A DNA stretch of 64,000 nt, taken from the NCBI GenBank assembly GCA_027475525.1, contig JAMWFC010000016.1, positions 1 through 64,000 of the forward strand, written 5' to 3'. The notes beneath the pieces were generated by a model, which was given only the letters and a program-made list of their open reading frames with translations, was not told the origin of the DNA and did no database searches. This document shows, piece after piece, positions 43,343-53,850 of the stretch (position 1 is its first letter; each line of letters starts with the position of its first letter). Origin of the DNA: Macrolepiota albuminosa. Taxonomy: Eukaryota; Basidiomycota; Agaricomycetes; Agaricales; Agaricaceae. The translations under genes were made by a program, and so were the position numbers.

Positions 43343-44635
43343 GCATCCATCCCTCAAAGTCTCTGATGGCCTCTCCAGTCTTCTTCATTAAGAAGAAGGA
43401 TGGATCTCTACGTCTGGTTCAGGACTACTGAGTCTTGAATGCGATGACTGTGAAGAATTGCTACCCTTTACCACTCATTTCAGAGCTTGTCAACAACCTC
43501 CGAGGTGTGTGCTACTTTACCAAGTTGGATGTCTGCTGGGGCTACAACAACGTGCGCATCAAAGAAGGTGATGAGTGGAAGGGAGCATTCCGAACAAATC
43601 GTGGACTCTTTGAACCTCTGGTAATGTTCTTTGGCCTCACTAATAGCCCTGCTACCTTCCAGACCATGATGAACGACATTTTCTGAGACCTCATAGCAGA
43701 AGGTGTTGTGTGTGTATACCTTGACAATATTCTCATCTATACCAAGACTCTAGAGGAGCATTGTTGGATTACGCGCATTGTACTGGAATGTCTTCGCCAG
43801 CACCAGCTCTATCTTAAGCCAGAGAAGTGCGAGTTTGAGCAGACTAAGGTTGAATATCTTGGACTGATCATCTCTCATGGAATGGCTGAGATTGACCCAG
43901 TCAAGGTGGCTGGTGTGGTGGAGTGGCCAGAGCCTAAGAACAAGAAGGAGGTTCAGGCCTTTCTGGGTTTCACCAACTTCTACCGGAGGTTTATTCAGGA
44001 TTTCTCACACCATGCCCAGCCCCTCTTTGATCTCACCACTAAGGACACTCCTTGGCACTGGGATGCAGCACAGCAGACAGCCTTTGATGCCCTCAAGCAG
44101 GCAGTCACTTCAAAGCCTGTCCTCCTATTCCCAGATGACAACTCTCCCTTCCGTGTCAAAGCCAATAGCTCAGATTTTGTTACTGGAGCCGTTCTCTCTC
44201 AGCAGTCAAGAGAGGATGGTAAGTGGCATCCTGTGGCCTTCTACTCCAAGAGTCTCAATGCTGTGGAGCAAAATTATGAGATCCATGACAAGGAGATGCT
44301 GGCTATCATTTGGTCATTTGAGGAGTACATTTCCTTGAGAGTGCCAGGCATAAATTTGAGGTGTGGACTGATCACAAGAACTTAGAGTACTTTTGGATGG
44401 CCAAGAAACTTAACCGCTGACAGGCTTGATGGTCCTTGTATTTGGCCAACTTTTACTTTTCTCTGCATCACAAACCCAGACGGAGCATGGGCAAGCCAGA
44501 TGCGCTTTCTAGGCAAGCAGATCATGGTTCAGGAGCTAGTGACAATGACAATATTGTACTCCTGAAGCCAGAACTATTTGCTATCTGTGCTCTGGAAGAT
44601 GTGGTTGGCCAGGGAGAAGAAGTGAGCATCCTTTG

Positions 44636-46170
44636 AGACATCTGACGAGGTAACTGGGAGGGTGCTCAAGAAGATCTGGTGGCTAAGGCTGCCATGGCCT
44701 TGCATGCTCAAGAGAAAACTGGAGTGAAGTCTGTCTGCATTGACAAGTGGTCTTTGGAGAATGGTCTTCTCACCTTCCGGGGACGCATTTATGTCCCCAA
44801 CCTGCCAGACCTCTGGAGGCAGATTGTGGAGCAGCATCATGACTCTTGAGTTGCAGGATATCCTGGCAGATGGAAGACACTGGAGCTGGTCTTACGGAAT
44901 TACTGGTGGCCTCAAATGTCATGGTATATTGGCTCTTACACCTCCACCTGTGACCTTTGCCTTTGGACTAAGCCTCGTCATCAGCCTCCTATGGGACAGC
45001 TTCATCCATTGCCTATCCCAGCTGAGCGTTGGAGTGTGGCCTCAGTAGACTTTGTTGTTGAGTTACCAGACTCTCATGGATATGACGCGATCATGGTGGT
45101 AGTGGATCTCTGTGGCAAGCATGCTCATTTTATTCCAACCCACACTACCTGCTCAGCCATGGGCGCCACCAATCTGTACCGGAAGCATGTCTGGAAACTC
45201 CATGGGTTGTCAGATGCTTACATCTCCGACCATGGACCTCAGTTTGTGGCAGAGTTTACTAGAGAACTGTATCGCCTCCTCCATGTCAAACTCCACACTT
45301 CCACAGCCTACCACCCCCAATCCAATCTGATGGCCAGACTGAGCATGTCAACCAGGAGCTAGAACAGTATCTCTGGCTCTTCTGCAATGAACGACAGGAT
45401 GACTGGGATGACCTATTACCAGAGGCAGAGTTTCAATACAACAACCATGTACACGCTGCCACCCAGATGTCTCCTTTCCTTCTAGATACTGGTCGACATC
45501 CTTGGATGGGACTTGAGCCTTGTGGACGACCCTCAGAGAATAAAGCTGTCAACAAGTTCATAGATCGGATGAAGGCAGCCCAGGAGGAAGCCAAGGCAGC
45601 TTTAGCTAAGGCAAAGGATGACATGGCCCACTACTATGATCGTGGACGAACTCTAGCCCCCAAGTATAAGCCTGGAGATTGAGTCTACCTGGATGCCTCT
45701 GACATTGCTACCACCCGACCTTCTCAGAAGCTCTCTCACCATCGTCTAGGACCCTTTCCTATAGTAAGGCAGGTAGGCCCACTAGCCTATTGACTCAAGC
45801 TGCCTAGTGGAATGAGTCGACTCCATCCAGTCTTCAATGTGGTGAAGCTTTCTCCAGCTCCAGAGGATCCAATCCCAGGTCGATGTCCATAGCCACCTCT
45901 ACCTCCAGTTCTGGTAGACAACTAAGAAGAGTACAAAGTGGAACGAATCCTAGACAGCCAACTCTTTAGGAACAAGCTTTAGTTCAAGGTCAAGTGGAAG
46001 GGCTATGGAATTGAGGACATCTCATAGGAGCCACAAGAGAATGTCCATGCCCCTGCCTTGGTCCGGGAATTCTATCAACAGCATCCCAACGCTCCCCGGG
46101 CAATCAGAGGCCTCTATTCTCTTTCCAAGATAGACCAGGCTATCCAGAACTACTTCTATCCAGCACGTTG
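44636..46170 (+). pseudogene. pol: Chromovirus 3 integrase and chromodomain
   Basis: HHCC region HHDS...GYPGRWKTLELVLRNYWWPQM and TCDLCLWTK (44,830-44,965), with frame shifts. Core: VDFVVELP (Asp 1), ISDHGPQF (Asp 2 kept), then a frame shift at the QTE(H)VNQELEQYL region near 45,335. GPF motif LGPFPIVRQVGPLAY near 45,750. Chromodomain: EYKVERILDSQLF, KVKWKGYGIEDIS, stop, EPQENVHAPALV (45,925-46,065). Multiple stops throughout. Confidence 0.85.
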
Positions 46171-46184
46171 AGACACCACGCTCT

Positions 46185-46196
46185 AGAGGGGGGTGA
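46185..46196 (+). promoter_or_regulatory. Polypurine tract
   Basis: AGAGGGGGGTGA directly before the 3' LTR (TGTCAAGGG at 46,197). Confidence 0.78.
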
Positions 46197-46580
46197 TGTC
46201 AAGGGACTCCTCATTTCTTCCTTTTCTCACTCCTTATCTCTTCACTCTCCCTTCATTCATTCTCTTATTTCTTCTGACATTATTTCATTTTACTGTTTCT
46301 ATTCTTTCAACACTATCTGTTAGTACTTGTTTGCACAGTTGTTTGGTTAGTCAATTTTCGAGTTTTTAAGGTTTTGTTGTACTGTACAGTTGTTTCCCAC
46401 ACTTCAGAAGCCCCAGAAGCATCCAACCTGGCATAGGGAATCCCTAGACTTGTTCTTTTTGGATCTTCCTCTGCCAGGTGAGTAGTTATTATGATATTGT
46501 CAGTACATACTCTAATACACTTTGGATCTCCCTCTGCCAGCTGTGTGACTGAGCCACAGCCTCTAGAGGTCGCCCTTACA
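46197..46580 (+). repeat. 3' LTR of chromovirus 3 (135 bp shorter)
   Basis: 384 bp; matches the 5' LTR except for the block between TTAGTACT and TTGTTTGCACAG, which holds the TATA box in the 5' LTR. Confidence 0.93.
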
Positions 46581-46587
46581 GCTACTC

Positions 46588-46974
46588 TTTAAGTATGTGC
46601 AGGAGTCACTCTGGGTTCCTGAGAGGTTCCAGGATGTCTGGGATGGTTCCAGAAATTAATGGATAGCAGTGGATATAAGGAGAACTGTATATCAGAGATC
46701 ACACATGGGGTGCGTGATCAATAGGCATGGAGGGGAGGCTGTGATACATGATGCATGATAGCCAGGGTGATTGGCATGATCTGATTATTGGTGGTCATGC
46801 TGGGATCCATAATGCAGAACTGTCGGGGGGTGCTGTGTGATGGTGTGGTCTAATGTGTGTGATGGCAGGGTCAGCAGTCATGATGGTGGGAGTTGTGTCA
46901 TAGGAACAGCAAGGAGGTCTCAGAGGGGGTTCTGGAGGTGTCCTGGAGTGGTTCTGGATAGGAGGGTCATGACA
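46588..46974 (-). repeat. Diverged solo-LTR fragment of the GC-rich Ty3 family
   Basis: The order of phrases follows the 10.7-11.08 kb LTR: TAAGTA...GGTTCC..GG(T)GTCTGGGATGG, AACTGTATA(T/C)C, GGTGCGTGATCAATAGGC, GTGATACATGATGCATGATAGCC and the terminal GGAGGGTCATGACA. CpGs of the intact LTR are mostly TG or CA here. The outer part of the LTR is missing; it starts where chromovirus 3 ends. Confidence 0.8.
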
Positions 46975-47300
46975 GTTTGTCTATCCAGATGCTTGTATAA
47001 GCAGCAGCCTGTGTGCAGATGCTTATATAAGCAGTAGACTATATCAGTGTGGAACAATGTCAACAGATAGATCTCAGACATGCTGTGCTAGCAACAGCTC
47101 ATACAAGCAAGTAAGTTCCTCAGTCTATATCTGACATTTCAGACATATTCTCTGGAATTGTCTCAATATAGGCTGAAAACCCTGTCCTATGCCCTCTAGA
47201 TGATAAACCAGCCTGCAATAAAGCTAGATTCTCACAATAAAGTTCTTTACTAGAGCCCTGCATACTTGTATAGATGTGACAAGACATATCAGCTCCATCT
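46975..47300. other. No supportable gene
   Basis: AGATGCTTATATAAGCAG-like phrases occur twice (46,989 and 47,016). Nothing else seen. Confidence 0.4.
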
Positions 47301-47665
47301 TCTAAGCTTGCAGTAAGCTCAGACTGACTCATTCTTTGGCTGGTACTGGGAAATCCTCCAGCCAGACCACTACTCTATCCTGATGGTCAACCATCAAGCA
47401 GTGGTCTGACTAGTATAGTCATTCTAAGCTTGCAGTAAGCTCAGACTGACTCATTCTTTGGCTAGTACTGGGAAATCCTCCAGCCAAACCACTACTCTAT
47501 CCTGATGGTCAACCATCAAGCAGTGGTCTGACTAGTATAGTCATTCTAAGCTTGCAGTAAGCTCAGACTGACTCATTCTTTGGCTGGTACTGGGAAATCC
47601 TCCAGCCAAACCACTACTCTATCCTGATGGTCAACCATCAAGCAGTGGTCTGACTAATATAGTCA
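47301..47665. repeat. 122-bp tandem repeat, three copies
   Basis: TCTAAGCTTGCAGTAAGCTC begins copies at 47,301, 47,423 and 47,545. Each unit holds the inverted pair CTGATGGTCAACCATCAAG and a GACCACTACT...AGTGGTCTG pair, so one strand could fold into hairpins. Confidence 0.92.
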
Positions 47666-48473
47666 CAAACAGCCCTTCTGGCATTATTCCAACTTCCACA
47701 CCTATGCTCTTTCATGATGTGGCATTCTTCATTACTCCTCTTATATTCTAGCTGCTGCATCTTCCATAGACATTGCTATGTCTGTGAAATTTTTATAATA
47801 TTATACTAATAACATTGTGATTCAATTACTAATAATAGAACTTCTTAGTCAAAGTTTGTCTACTTTGCTAAAGGCTAGAGTCAGTGCAAGTCGATTTAAA
47901 AAACTGTAATGTATTGTTATAGAGCCTCTCATGCACTGAACCACAAGTCAGAACCTGTCTATTGGGTCTAGCCACAGTATCTGGAAGAAAGCTGTTGAGG
48001 ATAACTTCTTGTATATACTCTAAAATATAAATATATATAAATAGTAAAAGAATACTGTAGAGAAGTATAATGTAATGCATGCTCTTGTTACAATTATAAA
48101 GAGGTACACTATTACCTTTTATCTGGATCATTTATATGTGTTTCAATATATTCAGTTTTAAGTAGTACTCTTTACAATAAGCAAATACTTATTCTATACT
48201 ATAGCAAGCTGCACTTACAAGGTGATATCTAATTGTCCACCTTCTTCATCATCAGAAGTCTTAGTATATTTTTCTATATCTTATTGTTCAATTGCAAAAA
48301 CCAAATATACATTAGTTTTCTGAGTATTTTCAGAATTATTAAGAGAGTTTTATAGTACAAAAAGCATATAAATGAAAGATGAAACCTTAAAATAATTTTT
48401 TAAAATTTTAAAAAAATAGTATAACTAAAAATAGCTCAAATTTCCCAGGCAAACCTTAAATCTGTGACAAGTT
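47666..48473. other. Very AT-rich stretch without genes
   Basis: No coding or structural RNA signal recognised. Confidence 0.5.
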
Positions 48474-49918
48474 CCTCTTGTCCTTGTCCTTTTGACCCTT
48501 AGTCAGCATTGTCCTTTTATCCTCGTCCCTTAGTCAGCATTGTCCTTTCATCTTTTAGTCAGCATCGTCCTTGTTTCTTACTCAGCAGTGCCTGTGTCGC
48601 TCTCTGAGTGCCAGTGACGTGCGTGGTTGTTTTCGTCCTTTCGTCCCTGAAGGACGAAAATCAACAGTTGATTTTCTATGTCATACTAATATGCTGGCAG
48701 AGTTCAGCATGTTGATTTTAGAAGGACAAAGGACGAGGCTGATCGCTGTCATTTTGTCTCTTAGTCAGAGTCGTTCTTCTGTCTCTAGAGTCGTCCTTTT
48801 GACCCTTAGTCAGCATCGTCCTCGTCCCTTAGTCAGCACTGTCCTTGTGTCCCTTAGTCAGCATCGTCCTTTTGTCCCTTAGTCAGCATCGTCCTTGAGA
48901 GCGTCTCTGAGGTCGTCCTTTTGCTCTCATCCTCTTGTTCTCGTGCTTGCAATCATCCTTTTGACCCTTAGTCAGCATTGTCCTTGTCCCTTAGTCAGCA
49001 CTGTCCTTGTCCCTTAGTCAGCACTGTCCTTCTGTCTCTTAGTCAGCATCATCCTTGAGAACGTCCCTGAGGTTGTCCTTGAAGTTCTCCTCTTGTCCTT
49101 GTCCTTTTGACCCTTAGTCAGCATTGTCCTTTTATCCTCGTCCCTTAGTCAGCATTGTCCTTTCATCTTTTAGTCAGCATCGTCCTTGTTTCTTACTCAG
49201 CAGTGCCTGTGTCGCTCTCTGAGTGCCAGTGACGTGCGTGGTTGTTTTCGTCCTTTCGTCCCTGAAGGACGAAAATCAACAGTTGATTTTCTATGTCATA
49301 CTAATATGCTGGCAGAGTTCAGCATGTTGATTTTAGAAGGACAAAGGACGAGGCTGATCGCTGTCATTTTGTCTCTTAGTCAGAGTCGTTCTTCTGTCTC
49401 TAGAGTCGTCCTTTTGACCCTTAGTCAGCATCGTCCTCGTCCCTTAGTCAGCACTGTCCTTGTGTCCCTTAGTCAGCATCGTCCTTTTGTCCCTTAGTCA
49501 GCATCGTCCTTGAGAGCGTCTCTGAGGTCGTCCTTTTGCTCTCATCCTCTTGTTCTCGTGCTTGCAATCATCCTTTTGACCCTTAGTCAGCATTGTCCTT
49601 GTCCCTTAGTCAGCACTGTCCTTGTCCCTTAGTCAGCACTGTCCTTCTGTCTCTTAGTCAGCATCATCCTTGAGAACGTCCCTGAGGTTGTCCTTGAAGT
49701 TCTCCTCTTGTCCTTGTCCTTTTGACCCTTAGTCAGCATTGTCCTTTTATCCTCGTCCCTTAGTCAGCATTGTCCTTTCATCTTTTAGTCAGCATCGTCC
49801 TTGTTTCTTACTCAGCAGTGCCTGTGTCGCTCTCTGAGTGCCAGTGACGTGCGTGGTTGTTTTCGTCCTTTCGTCCCTGAAGGACGAAAATCAACAGTTG
49901 ATTTTCTATGTCATACTA
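48474..49918. repeat. 615-bp tandem repeat, about 2.3 copies, with nested CTTAGTCAGCA words
   Basis: Copies start near 48,474, 49,089 and 49,704 and look identical by eye, so both full units contain the same 103-codon frame (48,571 and 49,186), which is a repeat by-product. Each unit is built of CTTAGTCAGCA(T/C)TGTCCTT words plus two adjacent hairpins: TTTTCGTCCTT/AAGGACGAAAA and GAAAATCAAC/GTTGATTTTC. Confidence 0.93.
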
Positions 49919-50089
49919 ATAGGAAGGTAGTTGAATAAAGAAGAGATGCATTAGAATATATAAGCGAGTTTTTCTTTAGAGTTGCCATAATATTTGCAAA
50001 CACCGGTGACTTGTTAAATGACCGGACCTGTAATAACTCATTAGTTGGAATATATTTCTGATAACATTTGTGTCTTGATTTGTCTCAAT

Positions 50090-50917
50090 TAATAGCCTCA
50101 TTATTGTTCTATTTTTTAATCATATTTTAAAAAATATGAAAAAATTATTTTGAAATAGCCATCTAAATTTAGATGCTATTGATACTTGAAAACACTTGAT
50201 ATATTATATAGAATCCAAGAAAAAAATTGTTTTCTGAAAGTATACTTGTTTGATTGTCTAAAACTAGAATTATAGTGAAATTCTCATTAGAAATCTAATT
50301 GCACGCTCCAGACTCTAAATAATGACTACTGTACTACAGCATTATAAGCAATGCTTGTTCAAAGCCTTCAACTCATTTAGATTTAATAGTATGCAACATT
50401 GTAGATCATATTAAGCATGTTTAGACCTAGTTCAATGTCCAAGCTTGACTTTTAGTCAAGATGCTCATTATAAATCTAATGACATGCCCACACGCCGTGA
50501 ATATTGACTGTTTAAATATCCTGTAGCAGCAAGGATATAGATAATGATTTGCACTGCTTATTTCAAAGCCTCACTCTGCTCAGACATGATAAAATCAGGT
50601 ATTTTAGATCCCAACTGCTCACTTTTGAGCTTTAAATTTAATAGTATTCAACATTGTAGATGATATTAAGCATGTTTAGACCTAGTTCAATGTCCAAACC
50701 TGACTTTTAGCCAAGATGCCCATTATAAATCTAGTTGCATGCCTGCAGGCCTTGAATAGTGAGTGTTCAATTATTTCATTGCTACAAGGCTATGAGTAAT
50801 GAGTCTCGCTGCTTGTTTCAAAGCCTGAGCCAGCTCAGACATGATAAAATCAGGTATTTTGAATCTCAACTGGTCACCTTTGAGCCTGAATTTAATAGTA
50901 TTCGACATTGTAGATCA
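50090..50917. repeat. AT-rich dispersed repeat copy B and ~255-bp satellite
   Basis: 50,098-50,250 resembles positions 50-160. From about 50,330 a unit with TTTAATAGTAT-C-ACATTGTAGAT recurs near 50,382, 50,639 and 50,890 (spacings of about 257 and 251), together with AAGCATGTTTAGACCTAGTTCAATG and CAGACATGATAAAATCAGG phrases. It ends where the copia relic begins. Confidence 0.8.
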
Positions 50918-52201
50918 TGTGCGATAGACTCCAAGTTTCTGCTGGATTTCATTCTCCCGTGCTATCTGCCATGCCTTCAAGTGTGTGATCGCATCTCCCT
51001 TGCGTTTTAATAAGATAGACCAGTGTTCATTAGTGAAGTCATCGACCAAGTTCATTATATATGAGTATCCGTTACGAGATACGATAGCTTGTGGACCAGT
51101 AAGGTCTACCCAGACAATCTCCAATTTACGTTTCGCCCTTCGCCCCTCCTCTCGTACCCTAGGGACTGCATTTCGAGTCTGCTTTCCGAGGATGCAGGAG
51201 TCACACTTGGGCAGTTTGGAGGTAAGGATAGAGGGCGTACCTGGAATAATTCCAGCCTTTGCCATATCCACGACCGTCTGGAAGTTTGCATGCCCGAGAC
51301 GGCGATGCCAAGTTTCCAGGCTGGCAGCATTCTGGGATATGAAAGCACGATGCTCAGTGGATGCATTATTGAGCTTGAGTGTGTAGAGTCATTGGCCTGG
51401 GATGAGTGGTCCTTGCGCTACTAGTGTGCGGGTAGAGCGGTCGATGATTTTTACGGATTTGTGGTTGAAGACTGAGTCGAGGCTGGAGCGTGCAGCAAGT
51501 GAACTCACTGAAATGAGGCGTACAGTGGCGTTTGGGATGTAGAGTGCATCTTCCAGCAAGATATCGGCCCCTTTCGCAATGTGTAAGCGAATAGTACCAA
51601 CTCCGATGGCCGTCACTGATGATCCTCCAAGCCCCTTTACAATACGAGGTGTTGTAGGGCGTAAGGCTTGAAAATCGTTCCGGCATGGGGATATGTGGAC
51701 GGTGGCACCGGAGTCCACTAAAAATGGGATATCTTTTGTGGAGGTGATAGGGTTACGTCTCTGCTGATGAATCGGACTAACATCAGTAGCCATTACGTGC
51801 TCACTGATTGCTGATGCGTGCTGGTTCCAATCTACGTTGGTCTGGTTGTCCTCAACTTGAGCCATGAAGCCGGCATGCTCCCAGACTTCTGTAGTATGGT
51901 AGTCTGGTCCTGGAGTAGTAGATGCAATGCCTGCGAATGAGGCCGTATCTGAGGGAGCCGGTAGTTGCCCGAGCTGAGCGGAGTCAACATACCACATCTT
52001 GCCATCGAGCCCAGTAACAGCAACAAAGGTTTTTTCAGCAGCAGACGATGGTTTTGCTTTTGTCTTTGATGCTCTGTGTGTGGCCTGAGCTGCTTGAGCA
52101 TCAGCTATGGACTTCCCAGCCATTCCCCCCCCTTCTGCACGCAGAACTGTTTTGTATGTCCCCTGCATGGCCGTTTGAGCGCAAGGCAGTTCTCGCAGCA
52201 T
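50918..52201 (-). pseudogene. pol: Copia pol fragment: protease and partial integrase
   Basis: Protease FLVDSGATVHISPC (about 51,690-51,730) and the copia hallmark LEDALYIPNATVRLISVSSL. A single TGA at about 51,389 (CGA-to-TGA is possible) separates it from LYTLKLNN, then the pre-integrase zinc motif TWHRRLGHANFQTV and KCDSCILGK (51,200-51,320). Integrase begins VWVDLTGPQA (first catalytic Asp) and IMNLVDDFTNEHW and breaks off after LGVYRT, just before the usual DNG with the second Asp. The 5' end overlaps gag in another frame, joined at a G-run near 52,115-52,125, so a 1-nt slip probably split one gag-pol frame. Confidence 0.88.
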
Positions 52202-52971
52202 GTGGCACCAGGACCATGATTGTGTCCTGGTAGATCAGTGTCGCAAGACCTATTCCCCCCCTTTGCGCTCAATGCCGTTGCATGATTCGACTTTGCTTTT
52301 GCGTTAATAATATTCTGAGCGTTCTCCATGAGGAGACGGATGGCAGCAGGGTCGCATGGTGAAGACTGCGTGCTGTTGCTGATGAGGGTAGAGACAGAAT
52401 TCTGGAGAGCTTCGAAGGAGGGGTCGTTCAGACTATTGAGGAGCGCGATGCATGTGAAGAGGTCCCTATTAACTTGCCCGATATCGAAAGCACGTTTTAC
52501 GATGTCCGCTATGCGTCCAGCCGTGGCAGGCAGCGGTTCTGAGTGAGAACAATATGTGGAAAGGGCTTCCTGCAAGAGAGCGATCTGCTTGATGGGACCT
52601 TCACGCTGAGCACGCGCTTTCAGGTCGTCAAAGCATTCCTTTGCCCCCTTATCCGTAACTAAATCCCGGTGTTCACCATCATCAAGGGCAGACTTAATGA
52701 ATGTGATAGCGAGGCGATCGTTTAGTCCCCAGTTGGTGTGAGCACGGGGTTCTGACTCGGCGCTGGGGCGGGGTAGGACAGCATCAAAGACGTACGCGTA
52801 TAGGCCGTTGAGGATCAACGCGTCCTTAAGGGCATCCGTCCACTGCGTAAAATTTCCATCAGCGTGCTTGTATCTTGTTCCTTCCCAACGGTGACGGATG
52901 ACGCGCTCAGGAACTGAGGGATTTGTTGCATCGGTAATCGATGCAGGAGAGGGGGTCATGACAGGTGCCAT
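52105..52971 (-). CDS. gag: Copia gag
   Basis: 288 codons from MAPVMTPSP. Contains the copia gag core (HRWEGTRYKHADGNFTQW; DRLAITFIKSALDDGEH; ECFDDLKARAQREGPIKQIALLQEAL) and a C-terminal Cys/His cluster (CCENCLALKRPCRGHTKQFC) in place of a simple CCHC knuckle. Ends in another frame just after the cluster, where copia elements normally read on into protease. Capsid function by family; not expected to work alone. Confidence 0.82.
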   Translation of the reverse strand: MAPVMTPSPASITDATNPSVPERVIRHRWEGTRYKHADGNFTQWTDALKDALILNGLYAYVFDAVLPRPSAESEPRAHTNWGLNDRLAITFIKSALDDGEHRDLVTDKGAKECFDDLKARAQREGPIKQIALLQEALSTYCSHSEPLPATAGRIADIVKRAFDIGQVNRDLFTCIALLNSLNDPSFEALQNSVSTLISNSTQSSPCDPAAIRLLMENAQNIINAKAKSNHATALSAKGGNRSCDTDLPGHNHGPGATCCENCLALKRPCRGHTKQFCVQKGGEWLGSP

Positions 52972-53103
52972 ACAGCGGGAAATACTCCGGAAACTCGGAA
53001 AGACAGAACAACAGACGAGAGAGAGTACGCGGCGCGGCGCAGCAGATAAGATTTAAAAGACTAGAGATTCGAGAGTGGTTTTGTGCGGCCTGATTCAAGC
53101 AAT

Positions 53104-53113
53104 GCCCATAACC
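53104..53113 (-). promoter_or_regulatory. Primer binding site (initiator-tRNA-half type)
   Basis: GGTTATGGGC directly follows the LTR end AACA. Copia elements are known to prime from an internal cut of initiator Met tRNA with sites like GGTTATGAGCCC; this differs by one base over the first ten. Confidence 0.6.
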
Positions 53114-53320
53114 TGTTAGAATTCAAGCCGTATACACCTAAGATCAGACGTGTAAGTCAGTCCTCAGTCTCTTTACAATCGACTATATTCGTTATACTGT
53201 ACCTAAGATCAGACGTGTAAGTCAGTCTAAATGTACAGTAAGTTATAAGTAACGTTATGAAAGAAATGTAACTACTCACCCTCAGTCTCTTTACAATCGA
53301 CTGAGGGTGTTGACTGAACA
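53114..53320 (-). repeat. Copia 5' LTR
   Basis: 207 bp from TGTTCAGTC to TCTAACA in element orientation. It contains two copies each of CCTAAGATCAGACGTGTAAGTCAGT (53,137; 53,202) and CTCAGTCTCTTTACAATCGACT (53,164; 53,281). The partner LTR is missing, so the outer boundary is inferred from the TGTT...AACA pattern only. Confidence 0.6.
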
Positions 53321-53850
53321 GGCTCGTTTATATATGTGTATGGCGGACAATGCGCTCTTTGACCAAGGTGGCCAGACAAAGCAGCAAGTGTGATATTGTG
53401 AAGGGTTGGTGGGTGGCCGGTCATCTAGTATGTGTGGTGACCCTTACCGGTAATTAATTCCAACATAGAACCCCAACAATAGCACCTTATTGAACAAGCA
53501 TAGAGTCCAAGGAGCGATTGTACTGCTCTCGTAGCTATAGAAAACCAGTAATGCTCCAATATTTGTGTTGCGTCGCACATGCCTGCAGGAACATCATCCT
53601 CAGTCAATAGTATCGGACTGAGAGTCAGTTACTTTTACAAATATTGCACCACATACATCAAACTAAATGTACCATAGCTCTGATTTGATTTTCATCCTGA
53701 AGTGACGTGGAAGTCTAACAAGGGATCAGCAGCTCATGATAGACGGAATTACGCGTTCTTTGTCTGTATATACGCGCTGACGCAAACACGTATTAACTTC
53801 ACGTCAGAGACAAATCCCCACCACTTCGCTTGAATACCGTTTATTGAATT
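53321..53850. other. No supportable gene
   Basis: Nothing recognised between the copia LTR and the next frame. Confidence 0.4.

Larger units (their letters stand above)
42240..44635 (+). pseudogene. pol: Chromovirus 3 protease, RT and RNase H
   Basis: Protease ALLDSGATGLFLD (about 42,288-42,325) and QDIILGFSWLHDHNSEIDW, stop TGA at 42,594-42,596 after SMSRCP, at the same place as in the other copy. The linker holds two 77-nt duplications (42,811-42,964; 43,189-43,342). [50 protein letters not shown], and the catalytic box written YLDN (GACAAT, 43,723-43,728) instead of YLDD. RNase H: FRVKANSSDFVTGAVLSQ (catalytic Asp replaced by Asn), HDKEMLAIIW, then a frame shift near 44,325. Confidence 0.88.
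39990..46580 (+). mobile_element. Tf1/sushi-like chromovirus, second copy, heavily decayed
   Basis: LTRs 39,990-40,508 (519 bp) and 46,197-46,580 (384 bp) share ends TGTCA...CCCTTACA and a self-priming site. Gag, protease, RT, RNase H, integrase and chromodomain follow in the same order as in the 23-29 kb element and are recognisably homologous throughout, but more AT-shifted and with more stops. Flanking 5-mers (ATGCA left, GCTAC right) do not match, so no target duplication remains. Three 77-nt duplications lie inside. Confidence 0.95.
50918..53320 (-). mobile_element. Ty1/copia element, truncated in integrase
   Basis: Read on the minus strand: LTR (53,114-53,320), priming site, gag, protease, gag-pre-integrase, first part of integrase. 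Everything after the first integrase segment (second and third catalytic residues, RT, RNase H, 3' LTR) is missing, and an AT-rich satellite starts at the break. Confidence 0.9.

Noticed and set aside
46197..46580. Target-site duplication for chromovirus 3
   Set aside because: The 5-mers next to the two LTRs (ATGCA and GCTAC) do not match.
48571..49497. Two identical 103-codon open frames as a duplicated gene
   Set aside because: They lie wholly inside the 615-bp satellite and are built from its short words.
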